From Lysobacterales bacterium (GTDB lineage: Bacteria > Pseudomonadota > Gammaproteobacteria > Xanthomonadales > Rhodanobacteraceae), in contig JAAFHE010000045.1 of assembly GCA_013298265.1 (NCBI GenBank), positions 1-12,098 of the forward strand: DNA of 12,098 bases, in the 5' to 3' direction. The notes under the pieces were generated by a model. That model was not told where the DNA came from and did not search any database. It worked only from the letters and a program-made list of their open reading frames with translations. The position numbers and the translations under genes are program-made. Positions 1 to 6,267 of this stretch are shown one piece after another; positions within the stretch are counted from its first letter, which is position 1, and every line of letters starts with the position of its first letter.

Positions 1-696
1 GCGCGCGAAATCAACCGTGGTTTCTTCAGCCGCATCGAACGCGGCCGTCCCTGGCTGCGGCTCAAGCTCGCGCAAAGCCTCGACGGACGCACGGCGCTTC
101 ACAACGGGGTGTCGCAATGGATCACCGGTCCCGCCGCGCGCGCGGACGTGCAGCGCTGGCGCGCGCGCAGCTGCGCCATCCTGACCGGCGCCGGCACGGC
201 GCGTGCTGACGATCCGCGACTCACCGTGCGCCTGGACGACGACACTCCCGTCGTCGCGCCGCTGCGCGTGGTCCTCGACGCACGCCTCGACGCGCTCACC
301 ACCGGATGCCATCTGCTCGACGGCTCCGCACCGACGCTGGTTGTGCACGGCGACGATCGGCCGTCGCCCGCGCCGCGCGCCACTGTCGACTATCAGGCCT
401 TGCCGCTGCGCGAGGGTCGTCTCGACCTTGAACCCCTGCTGGTAGAACTGGGGCGCCGTGGCATCAACGAGCTGCAGGTCGAAGCCGGCCCCGCGCTCGG
501 CGGCGCACTGTTCGCGGCAGGCTTCATCGACGAGCTGCTGCTGTACGTCGCGCCCGTGTTGCTGGGGAATTCGGGCTTGCCGCTGCTGTGTCTTCCCACG
601 CTGTCGGACATGGCCGGACGCTGGCTGCTGCGTGTGCTCGACCAGCGCCAGCTCGGCGAGGACCAGCGCCTGCTGCTGCGTCCGGCCGTGGCATGA
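1..696 (+). CDS. ribD: RibD, diaminohydroxyphosphoribosylaminopyrimidine deaminase / 5-amino-6-(5-phosphoribosylamino)uracil reductase (3' part, 5' end outside window)
   Basis: The open frame runs from the first base of the window and gives 231 residues to a TGA stop, so the N-terminal deaminase domain and its zinc motif are cut off. What is seen is the end of the linker (NRGFFSRIERGRPWLRLK) and the whole reductase domain. Family signatures include LKLAQSLDGRTA (residues 21-32 of the fragment), SQWITGPAARADVQRWRARS, ADDPRLTVR, PLRVVLDARL and VEAGPALGGALFAAGFIDELLLYVAPVLLG near the C terminus. In the RibD family this domain uses NADPH to reduce the ribosyl group of the deaminated pyrimidine, the second and third steps of riboflavin synthesis in the cytoplasm. 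It is followed after 34 nt by ribE, so it belongs to the same operon. An internal ATG at 109 exists but lies inside the conserved domain and is not the start. Confidence 0.95.
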   Translation, partial: AREINRGFFSRIERGRPWLRLKLAQSLDGRTALHNGVSQWITGPAARADVQRWRARSCAILTGAGTARADDPRLTVRLDDDTPVVAPLRVVLDARLDALTTGCHLLDGSAPTLVVHGDDRPSPAPRATVDYQALPLREGRLDLEPLLVELGRRGINELQVEAGPALGGALFAAGFIDELLLYVAPVLLGNSGLPLLCLPTLSDMAGRWLLRVLDQRQLGEDQRLLLRPAVA

Positions 697-730
697 ATTT
701 CCCGCGGTCAGCATGGAGGAACAAGTAAAT

Positions 731-1327
731 ATGTTTACAGGAATCATCCAGGCCGTGGGCCGGATCGCCGCACTCGACCCGGTCGGCGGCGATGTGCGCA
801 TCACGGTCGATGCGGCCGAGCTTGACCTCGGCGACGTCAATCTCGGCGACAGCATTGCCGTGAACGGCGTCTGCCTGACCGCGACCGCGCTGGGCGCGGG
901 CTGTTTCTGCGCCGACGTGTCAGTGGAGACGCTGGACTGCACCACGCTCGGCATGCTTGCCGTCGGCGCGCGTGTCAACCTTGAAAAGGCGTTGCGCCTG
1001 GCCGACCGACTCGGCGGCCATCTCGTGTCGGGCCATGTCGACGGGGTCGGCGAAGTGGTGTCGGTGCTGCCGCAGGCGCGCTCTCTGCGCTGGGAATTCA
1101 CCGTGCCCGCGGCGCTCGCGCGCTATATCGCCGCCAAGGGGTCGGTGACTGTGAATGGCGTGAGCCTGACCGTCAACGAAGTCGAAGGCCGGCGTTTCGG
1201 CGTCAACCTCATCCCGCATACGATGCAGCAGACGACGTTCGGCGACTGCGACGTCGGTTCGCGCGTCAACATCGAGGTCGACCTCATGGCGCGGTACGCG
1301 GAACGGCTTCAGTACAGGGGAGAGTGA
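731..1327 (+). CDS. ribE: Riboflavin synthase, alpha chain type
   Basis: This 198-residue protein catalyses the last step of the pathway, dismutation of two 6,7-dimethyl-8-ribityllumazine molecules into riboflavin and the pyrimidinedione that is recycled by lumazine synthase. It shows the two homologous lumazine-binding barrels of the family: the first begins MFTGIIQAVGRI and contains NGVCLTA and the SVETL segment, and the second contains GGHLVSGHVDGVG, VNGVSLTVNEV and VNLIPHT, ending VNIEVDLMARYAERL. The length is normal. The ATG at 731 is chosen because MFTGII is the canonical N terminus and a strong GGAGGA ribosome-binding site lies at 715-720, 10 nt upstream; longer in-frame extensions would run into ribD. 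In some databases the gene is called ribC. Its stop codon lies in the left flank of a repeat element. Confidence 0.96.
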   Translation: MFTGIIQAVGRIAALDPVGGDVRITVDAAELDLGDVNLGDSIAVNGVCLTATALGAGCFCADVSVETLDCTTLGMLAVGARVNLEKALRLADRLGGHLVSGHVDGVGEVVSVLPQARSLRWEFTVPAALARYIAAKGSVTVNGVSLTVNEVEGRRFGVNLIPHTMQQTTFGDCDVGSRVNIEVDLMARYAERLQYRGE

Positions 1328-1445
1328 GGAGGAGTGAGAAACGAGTAACTACGGCGAGCGCGACGCTGGTGTGTGCCGCTGCGGTACTCGGTCATTCGAA
1401 TCCCTTCATTCTCGCCGGCGAACTCGCTTCTCCTCATTTCTCACT
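1328..1445. repeat. Inverted-repeat element, copy 1 (ribE-ribBX gap)
   Basis: Directly after the ribE stop lies GGAGGAGTGAGAAACGAGT (1328-1346), identical to 11776-11794 downstream of rsmI. A segment of the left arm, 1333-1345, pairs with CTCATTTCTCACT at 1433-1445 with one mismatch in 13. A nested 7-bp stem joins CGGCGAG (1352-1358) to CTCGCCG (1411-1417). The bases before the arm (gagtga from 1322) also resemble the other copy. Further degenerate TCACT units continue to about 1460. No coding signal was seen in this gap. It could be a small palindromic dispersed element; the family is not one I can name with certainty. Confidence 0.7.
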
Positions 1446-1466
1446 TCACTTCACTATCCACTAATC

Positions 1467-2558
1467 ATGTTCGACACTATTCCCGACATCATCGACGATA
1501 TCCGCGCCGGCCGTATGGTCGTCATCCTCGACGATGAGGACCGCGAGAACGAGGGCGACGTGATCATGGCCGCCGAAAAAGTGCGGCCCGAAGACATCAA
1601 CTTCATGGTGCGCGAGGCGCGTGGTCTGGTCTGCCTGTCGCTGACCCAGGCGCGCTGCCGCCAGCTCGGTCTCAAGCCGATGGTGCTCGACAACACCTCG
1701 CCCTACCAGACCAATTTCACCGTTTCGATCGAAGCGGCCGAAGGCGTCACGACCGGCATCTCGGCCTATGATCGCGCGCACACCGTACGCACGGCAGTAC
1801 GCGCCGACGCGCGCGCGCAGGATCTGTCGCAGCCTGGCCATATCTTTCCGCTGACCGCGCAGCCGGGCGGCGTGCTCACGCGCGCCGGCCATACCGAGGC
1901 GGCCAGCGATCTCGCCGCGCTCGCGGGGCTTGAACCGGCTGGCGTGCTCGTTGAAGTGCTGCACGACGACGGCAGCATGGCGCGCCGTCCGGAGCTCAAA
2001 GCGTTTGCACACAAGCACGGCCTGCGCATCGGCACGATCGCCGATCTGATCCGCTATCGCCTCGAAACCGAGAAGACCATCGAGCGCGTCCACGACGAAG
2101 CGGTCGACACCGAGTTCGGCGCGTTCCGTCTCGTCGTCTATCGGGACATTGTGAACAAAGCGCTTAATTTTGCGCTCGTGCGCGGCGTGGTCGACGACGG
2201 CGAGCCGGTACTGACCCGCGTGCATGTGCGCAACACCCTGTCGGACGTGCTGCATCTGGTCCGCGCCGATCTTGGCCTGACCGTGACCGCGGCGCTGCGC
2301 CGCATTGCTGCGCAGGAGCGCGGGGTCGTGCTGGTCCTGTCCGAGCCCGGCGAGGACGAGGCACTGCTCGACCGGCTCGACCGGCGCGTGCGTGCCCCCG
2401 GCAAGGCCGAGGCGGTGCAGGAATGGCGCCGCCACGGCCTCGGCGCGCAGATCCTCAGCGATCTGGGCATCCGTCGCCTGCGCGTGCTGGGCACGGCCCG
2501 GCGGCTCGTGGGCCTGGCCGGTTTCGGTCTCGAAGTCGTTGGCCACGAGCCAGGCTGA
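1467..2558 (+). CDS. ribB: 3,4-dihydroxy-2-butanone 4-phosphate synthase with degenerate GTP cyclohydrolase II-like domain (RibBX type)
   Basis: The protein has 363 residues in two domains. Residues 1 to about 200 are a complete DHBP synthase, which makes the four-carbon unit for lumazine from ribulose 5-phosphate: [10 protein letters not shown] (22-31) carries the acidic metal-binding site, with [12 protein letters not shown] (96-107), PGHIFPL (123-129), [12 protein letters not shown] (139-150) and DDGSMARR. Residues about 205-363 align by eye with GTP cyclohydrolase II, but the three zinc cysteines of E. coli RibA correspond to N256, A267 and L269, and the EGRGIGL catalytic loop has become PGEDEALL. 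The C-terminal half is therefore probably not a cyclohydrolase, so a separate ribA is expected elsewhere. Such fusions have been described in proteobacteria as RibBX. The start at 1467 gives the canonical N terminus; no clear Shine-Dalgarno precedes it. The frame is open further upstream to 1371, but through the repeat element. Confidence 0.93.
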   Translation: MFDTIPDIIDDIRAGRMVVILDDEDRENEGDVIMAAEKVRPEDINFMVREARGLVCLSLTQARCRQLGLKPMVLDNTSPYQTNFTVSIEAAEGVTTGISAYDRAHTVRTAVRADARAQDLSQPGHIFPLTAQPGGVLTRAGHTEAASDLAALAGLEPAGVLVEVLHDDGSMARRPELKAFAHKHGLRIGTIADLIRYRLETEKTIERVHDEAVDTEFGAFRLVVYRDIVNKALNFALVRGVVDDGEPVLTRVHVRNTLSDVLHLVRADLGLTVTAALRRIAAQERGVVLVLSEPGEDEALLDRLDRRVRAPGKAEAVQEWRRHGLGAQILSDLGIRRLRVLGTARRLVGLAGFGLEVVGHEPG

Positions 2559-2567
2559 GCAGTCGGT

Positions 2568-2584
2568 GCCGCCATGCCGGCGGC
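2568..2584. other. Short GC-rich hairpin between ribBX and ribH
   Basis: GCCGCC (2568-2573) pairs perfectly with GGCGGC (2579-2584) across a 5-nt loop, just after the ribBX stop. No T run follows, so it is not a convincing intrinsic terminator. It could slow transcription or stabilise a processed mRNA end, or be chance in GC-rich DNA. Confidence 0.3.
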
Positions 2585-2600
2585 CTGGGGCGGGCTCAGG

Positions 2601-2606
2601 TAGAAT
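2601..2606 (+). promoter_or_regulatory. Possible -10 box for an internal ribH promoter
   Basis: TAGAAT lies 30 nt before the ribH start codon in the 78-bp ribBX-ribH gap and would start transcription near 2613. No good TTGACA-like -35 box is visible at 16-18 bp spacing, so this is a weak call. A GAGAGG ribosome-binding site at 2621-2626 lies downstream of it. Confidence 0.3.
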
Positions 2607-2636
2607 GCACGCCCACCCTCGAGAGGTCCTGCGCCC

Positions 2637-3101
2637 ATGGCCCTGATCGCTGGCGAGCTTCGCGTCGACTCGGACAATCGCATCGTCATTGTTGCCAGCC
2701 GCTGGAATCCGCGCATTGTCGATGCGTTGATCGACGGGGCGCAGAACGCTCTGCTGGCTCACGGCGTCACGCCGGACGCCATAGACGTGGTCCGCGTCCC
2801 CGGCGCCTGGGAAATCCCGATGGTCGCTGCCCGCCTGGCCGCGTCCGGCCGCCACGCGGCGCTGATCTGCCTGGGCTGTGTCGTGCGCGGCGACACCCGG
2901 CACTACGAACATGTTGCCGACGGCTGCGCGCAGGGTCTCATGCGTGTCTCGCTGGACTACCGGGTGCCCGTTCTCAACGGCGTGCTCGCGGTGGAGATCC
3001 ACGAAGATGCCCTAGCGCGCGCCGGCGGCACACACGGCAACAAGGGCGCGGATGTCGCGGTTGCCGCTTTGGAAATGATCGATTTGTGGAGAAAGATGTG
3101 A
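2637..3101 (+). CDS. ribH: 6,7-dimethyl-8-ribityllumazine synthase
   Basis: Lumazine synthase of 154 residues joins the pyrimidinedione made via RibD with the RibB product to give the substrate of riboflavin synthase. Visible family features are the aromatic substrate-stacking position W23 in [12 protein letters not shown], the VPGAWEIP segment (54-61), the phosphate-binding and catalytic [14 protein letters not shown] segment (80-93, with the catalytic His expected at H89), and the C-terminal [17 protein letters not shown]. The PVAFGVL segment of E. coli reads PVLNGVL here, with N114 in place of Phe, a change I believe also occurs in some other bacterial homologues. The start is preceded by GAGAGG at 2621-2626. 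The stop overlaps the nusB start (ATGTGA), so translation of the two is probably coupled. Length and fold are those of the icosahedral or pentameric family. Confidence 0.96.
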   Translation: MALIAGELRVDSDNRIVIVASRWNPRIVDALIDGAQNALLAHGVTPDAIDVVRVPGAWEIPMVAARLAASGRHAALICLGCVVRGDTRHYEHVADGCAQGLMRVSLDYRVPVLNGVLAVEIHEDALARAGGTHGNKGADVAVAALEMIDLWRKM

Positions 3102-3553
3102 GCAATGCCCGACGAGCCGAAGGCGTGGATCTGGCCGCCCGTTCCCGTGCGCGCCGCCGCGCCCTGCAGGCGCTCTACGCCTGGCAGCTTTCCGGCAGCG
3201 CGATCGGCGGCGTTATCGACCAGTTCCGCCACGAGCAGGACATGGAAGTCGCCGACGTGGAATTTTTCGAAGACCTGGTGCGCGGCGTCGAACGCCACTG
3301 CGCCGAACTTGACGGCGGCCTGCTGCCCTTTCTCGGCCGCGAAGTGCTGCAGGTCGATCCGATCGAGCGCGCCGCGCTGCGTCTGGGCGCCTATGAGCTC
3401 AAGTACCGTCCTGACGTGCCGTATCGCGTCGTGATCAACGAGGCCATCGAAACCACCAAGCGCTTCGGCGCCGACCATGGCCATACCTACGTCAACGGCG
3501 TGCTCGACAAACTGGCCGGCGAGTGGCGCAAGGCCGAATATCGCGGGCGTTGA
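3098..3553 (+). CDS. nusB: Transcription antitermination factor NusB
   Basis: NusB binds boxA RNA together with NusE (ribosomal protein S10) and supports antitermination of rRNA operons. The 151-residue product has the family layout: an Arg-rich N-terminal helix ([20 protein letters not shown]), [12 protein letters not shown] in the middle, [55 protein letters not shown] near the end. The reading frame is open far upstream, but that part is the antiphase of ribH. I choose the GTG at 3098, which overlaps the ribH stop (ATGTGA) and has a TGGAG ribosome-binding site 6 nt upstream, giving [21 protein letters not shown] second GTG at 3086 would add four residues and cannot be excluded. Position between ribH and thiL is conserved in gammaproteobacteria. 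Confidence 0.95.
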   Translation: MSNARRAEGVDLAARSRARRRALQALYAWQLSGSAIGGVIDQFRHEQDMEVADVEFFEDLVRGVERHCAELDGGLLPFLGREVLQVDPIERAALRLGAYELKYRPDVPYRVVINEAIETTKRFGADHGHTYVNGVLDKLAGEWRKAEYRGR

Positions 3554-3603
3554 CGATGAGTTGTCCGACCAGATGCCGAGTCAGTTGGCAGCGGCTGTAA
3601 AAG

Positions 3604-3645
3604 TCCCCCTGCACGGGGAGGGCTCCGTCTTCGCCGCTGGGCCCC
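3604..3645 (+). other. Alternative hairpins in the nusB-thiL spacer
   Basis: The 122-nt spacer 3554-3675 has no gene. TCCCC (3604-3608) can pair with GGGGA (3615-3619) over a 6-nt loop; the same GGGG (3615-3618) can instead pair with CCCC (3642-3645), and GGGC (3620-3623) with GCCC (3641-3644). The structures exclude one another, as in attenuators, but there is no T run. No TPP-riboswitch consensus was recognised. It may be chance in GC-rich sequence. Confidence 0.25.
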
Positions 3646-3675
3646 GTCTGCGACGTTTCGCTCGCCGCTTCACGC

Positions 3676-4650
3676 ATGGGTGAGTTCGCCCTGATCGAGG
3701 AGGTCCGCCGGCGCTGCAGCGTGCCGCGTGCCGACGTGCTGCTGGGCATCGGCGACGACGCCGCGCTGCTGCTGCCGCGCGGCGGCAATGAACTGGCCGT
3801 CAGCATGGATACGCTCGTTTCCGGAGTGCATTTTCCTCACGCCACGGATGCGTTCGACATCGGCTGGAAGGCGCTCGCCGTCAATCTGTCCGACCTGGCT
3901 GCCATGGGCGCGGAGCCGGCCTGGGCCACGCTCGCATTGACCCTGCCCGCGATCGACGCGGGCTGGCTGGCCGCTTTCTGCGACGGTTTCGCCGCACTCG
4001 CGCGCGAGCACCGCGTCGCGCTGGTCGGCGGCGACACCACGCGCGGGCCGCTTACGGTCACCCTCACCGTGCACGGTCATGTGCCGGCCGGCCAGGCGCT
4101 CAGGCGCGACGGCGCGCGTGTCGGTGACTGCGTACTGGTCAGCGGCGTCGTCGGCGAGGCCGCTGCGGGTCTTGCCTGCGTGCTTGGCAGCGCGTTGCGG
4201 CGCGCACCGGACGAAACGGATCTAGCGTATCTGCTCGAACGGCTCAACCGGCCAGTGCCGCGTGTCGCACTCGGCCTTGCCTTGCGTGGCATTGCGAGCG
4301 CCGCGATCGACGTGTCCGACGGGCTGCATCAGGATCTCGGCCACATCGCGGCCCGCAGCGGTCTTGCGGCGACGATCCGGACCGGGGCCCTGCCGCCCTC
4401 GGCCGCGCTGTCGCGCGTCGGCGACGAGGCGCAGCGCCTGCGCTGGCAACTCGCCGGCGGCGACGACTACGAGCTGTGCTGCGCCGTGCCGCCGGATCGC
4501 GTCGCCGATGCGCAGGCCGTGGCTGCTGCGCTGGGCTGTGTGCTGACCGTGATCGGCCATTTCGACGCCGGCAGCGGCGTGCATCTCATCGACGCGGCCG
4601 GCGCCACCGTTCCATCGCCGTGCGGCGGCTGGGAACATTTCGGCACATGA
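3676..4650 (+). CDS. thiL: Thiamine-monophosphate kinase
   Basis: ThiL phosphorylates thiamine monophosphate with ATP to give the cofactor thiamine diphosphate. The 324-residue product has all the hallmarks of this PurM-like kinase: N terminus MGEFALIEEV, the metal-binding GIGDDAAL (24-31, D27/D28), SMDTLVSGVHF (43-53), KALAVNLSDLAAMGAEP (65-81), VGGDTTRG (117-124), AIDVSDGL (D212 and D215) and AGGDDYEL (D263/D264) in the C-terminal half. Length is normal. The ATG at 3676 gives the canonical N terminus, although no Shine-Dalgarno is visible just upstream and the spacer from nusB contains possible hairpins. The stop overlaps the pgpA start in an ATGA, so the two are likely translated together, as their E. 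coli counterparts are adjacent. Confidence 0.96.
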   Translation: MGEFALIEEVRRRCSVPRADVLLGIGDDAALLLPRGGNELAVSMDTLVSGVHFPHATDAFDIGWKALAVNLSDLAAMGAEPAWATLALTLPAIDAGWLAAFCDGFAALAREHRVALVGGDTTRGPLTVTLTVHGHVPAGQALRRDGARVGDCVLVSGVVGEAAAGLACVLGSALRRAPDETDLAYLLERLNRPVPRVALGLALRGIASAAIDVSDGLHQDLGHIAARSGLAATIRTGALPPSAALSRVGDEAQRLRWQLAGGDDYELCCAVPPDRVADAQAVAAALGCVLTVIGHFDAGSGVHLIDAAGATVPSPCGGWEHFGT

Positions 4651-5144
4651 GCATGACGGCACAGCAGCGGCGCGTCCTGCTGTCGCATCCGGCTGGCTGG
4701 ATCGCGAGCGGATTCGGCGCGGGTCTGAGCCCGCTGGCGCCGGGCACCGTGGGTTCCGCGGTCGCGCTGTTGCCGTACCTTTGGCTGCGCGAACTGCCGC
4801 TGTGGGGTTATCTCGGCGTCGTGCTGGCGGTCTTTGTCGTCGGTGTGCTGGTTTCGCACCTGCTGGTCGCGCGCCTGGGCGCGGAAGATCCCGGCTACAT
4901 TGTCATCGACGAATTCGTTGGCCAGTGGCTTGCCTTGGCGTTCGCGCCGGCCGGCTGGATATGGATAGTTGCGGGATTCTTGCTTTTTAGACTGTTTGAC
5001 GTGTGGAAACCGTGGCCCGTGTCGTGGGCCGATCGCAATGTTGGCGGCGGTCTCGGCGTCATGCTGGACGATGCATTGGCCGGCGTGCTCGCCGCCGCGG
5101 TGCTCGCCGGTCTCGCGTGGAGCGCCGCGCGCTTCGCTGCCTGA
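4647..5144 (+). CDS. pgpA: Phosphatidylglycerophosphatase A
   Basis: PgpA removes the phosphate from phosphatidylglycerol phosphate at the inner membrane to give phosphatidylglycerol. The 165-residue protein carries the family signatures GFGAGLSPLAPGTVGS (22-37), VIDEFVG (86-92), FRLFDVWKPWP (114-124) and GGGLGVMLDDALAG (133-146, with the acidic pair D141/D142). Hydrophobic stretches at about 53-74, 91-113 and 143-160 fit a small multi-pass membrane protein. The ATG at 4647 overlaps the thiL stop; a second ATG at 4653 is possible but two residues shorter. This is the last gene of the plus-strand operon. Its end faces the end of the minus-strand operon with only 14 nt between the stop codons. 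Confidence 0.95.
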   Translation: MSMTAQQRRVLLSHPAGWIASGFGAGLSPLAPGTVGSAVALLPYLWLRELPLWGYLGVVLAVFVVGVLVSHLLVARLGAEDPGYIVIDEFVGQWLALAFAPAGWIWIVAGFLLFRLFDVWKPWPVSWADRNVGGGLGVMLDDALAGVLAAAVLAGLAWSAARFAA

Positions 5145-5152
5145 CACCGTGC

Positions 5153-5172
5153 CGCGGCTCAGCGCCGCGTTT
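5153..5172. terminator. Weak candidate terminator hairpin between converging operons
   Basis: CGCGGC (5153-5158) pairs with GCCGCG (5164-5169) over a 5-nt loop, followed on the plus strand by TTT (5170-5172). It spans the stop codon of the minus-strand PilO-like gene. The T run is too short for a confident intrinsic terminator, but it is the only stem-loop I see where both operons must end. Confidence 0.3.
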
Positions 5173-5731
5173 CGCGTTCGTCGATGAAACGGTAGTAGTC
5201 CGAGCGCACTTCAGCCATGAGCGAGTCGCCTTGCGCGCCGGACGTCGACAGGCGTACGCGCGTCAGGCGCCGGATCGGTACGATCTCGGAATAGTCTCGG
5301 AAGAACGCCTGCAGCGCTGCCGTGCCGCCGCGCAGTTCCAGCGCGTAATCCATGCTTGCGTAGAAATCGCGCGCGCGCTCCGTGCCGCTGACAATACGCA
5401 TGAGCTCCACGCCGTGCCGGCTCGTGAGCGCGCGCAGGCCGGCCTCGATTTCCGCCGTCGCGAACTGCGCGGGCAGGCGCTGTTCGAGCATTGCAAGATC
5501 CTTGCGTACCGCGGCGACCTCCTGTGCGTAGGCATCGAGGTTGGCGCTGCGCTGGCGGCGCACATCGATGGATTCGTCGAGCCAGCGCAGCGCCGCCTCG
5601 CCGCGTTCGTGCGGGTCCTGGATATCGAACAGCAGCCAAAGGCCGCACAGCGCGCCGGCGACGAAGGCGATTGCAACCACGATGCGGTTCGGCCCGCGCG
5701 GTGGCGTGGCGGAAATCGGTGGCGCGTTCAT
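5159..5731 (-). CDS. PilO-like inner-membrane protein (orphan)
   Basis: The 190-residue product has a short Pro-rich cytoplasmic N terminus, one membrane segment at about 17-35, a helical region likely to form a coiled coil (about 45-85) and a periplasmic alpha/beta domain. The segment DYALELRGGTAALQAFFRDYSEIVPIRRLTRVRLS (about 130-165) resembles the PilO/GspM ferredoxin-like fold, where a strand, the GG turn, a helix and a second strand follow in that order. In type IV pili PilO pairs with PilN in the inner-membrane alignment complex. Here it overlaps a PilN-like gene by 4 nt (ATGA), but no PilM, PilP or PilQ gene is nearby, and the genes upstream belong to envelope and oxidase functions. 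It ends the minus-strand operon. The family assignment is by eye; function is unknown. Confidence 0.6.
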   Translation of the reverse strand: MNAPPISATPPRGPNRIVVAIAFVAGALCGLWLLFDIQDPHERGEAALRWLDESIDVRRQRSANLDAYAQEVAAVRKDLAMLEQRLPAQFATAEIEAGLRALTSRHGVELMRIVSGTERARDFYASMDYALELRGGTAALQAFFRDYSEIVPIRRLTRVRLSTSGAQGDSLMAEVRSDYYRFIDERETRR

Positions 5732-6267
5732 GGCGTCACCTGACGTGGCTGTGCCAGTGCGGCAAAGCGTGCAGGATCGGCGCGTGCGTCAAGCGTGACC
5801 TGTTCCGCGCCGGTTGCGGTGCCGTCGGCACTGCGCGAGACGATTGCGGGTTCGGAGAAGCCGGCGTCGCCGACCTGCCGCAGCAGTGCTGCCGTTGCCG
5901 CCTGATCGGCGCAGCGTGCCTGCAGCGACAGACGTTTCTCGTCGATGTCGAGACCGAGCAATTGCACGCCGGCCGGCAACTGTGTGCCAAGCCGTATCGC
6001 CGCATCGAAACCGTTTTGCGGCAGCTCAAGCACGTCGACGATCTGCTTGCGCACGAGCATCTGGTTGCGTAGCTGGTCGAGGTTGCCGATCGGTTCAAGG
6101 CGCTGGTCCAGCTCGATGAGCTGCTTCTCCAGCGCGCCCACTTCTCTGGCGATCTGGTTGGTGCGGTAGTGGTAATACGCCGCCGCCGCTGCGAGTGGCA
6201 GCAGCGACGCGGCGAATGCGGCAAGCGCGACGAGCAGGGTCGAGCGCTGCCGGGCGCTGGCGCTCAT
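5728..6267 (-). CDS. PilN-like inner-membrane protein (orphan, without PilM-docking motif)
   Basis: The 179-residue product has a basic N terminus, a membrane segment at about 10-30, a coiled-coil-like stretch (about 36-70, ending IGNLDQLRNQMLVRKQIVDVL) and a small periplasmic domain with LPAGVQLLGLDIDEKRLSLQARC followed by an ALLRQVGDAGFSEPAIVS helix-strand, the arrangement of the PilN C-terminal domain. True type IV pilus PilN starts with an INLLPWR-like motif that binds PilM; here the N terminus is MSASARQRSTLL and that motif is missing. The start ATG overlaps the stop of the upstream DUF4019-like gene, and the stop overlaps the PilO-like start, so three genes are translationally coupled. 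It could also be a distant GspM-like or MshI/MshJ-like protein. Function unknown. Confidence 0.6.
   Translation of the reverse strand: MSASARQRSTLLVALAAFAASLLPLAAAAAYYHYRTNQIAREVGALEKQLIELDQRLEPIGNLDQLRNQMLVRKQIVDVLELPQNGFDAAIRLGTQLPAGVQLLGLDIDEKRLSLQARCADQAATAALLRQVGDAGFSEPAIVSRSADGTATGAEQVTLDARADPARFAALAQPRQVTP

Noticed and set aside
458-730. Upstream extension of the ribE frame into ribD
   Set aside because: The extension reads as an out-of-frame translation of ribD; the strong GGAGGA site and the MFTGII start fix the true start at 731.
1328-1466. FMN riboswitch before ribBX
   Set aside because: No RFN conserved blocks such as AGGGGCA-type sequences with the usual multi-stem junction are visible; the gap is taken up by the repeat element.
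1461-3002. 513-codon open frame on the minus strand across ribBX and ribH
   Set aside because: It lies exactly opposite two clearly conserved genes, and its product is rich in Arg, His, Asp and Ala with no recognisable motif, as expected for antisense frames in GC-rich coding DNA.
2423-3097. Upstream extension of the nusB frame across ribH
   Set aside because: It is the shifted frame of ribBX and ribH, rich in Arg and Pro; NusB homologues begin near the GTG at 3098.
3554-3675. TPP riboswitch before thiL
   Set aside because: The conserved CUGAGA and ACCUGA-type segments are not present.
5159-6267. Genuine type IV pilus pilN-pilO genes
   Set aside because: No pilM, pilP or pilQ gene adjoins them, the INLLPWR-like motif is missing and the neighbours are unrelated, so I give no pil gene symbols.
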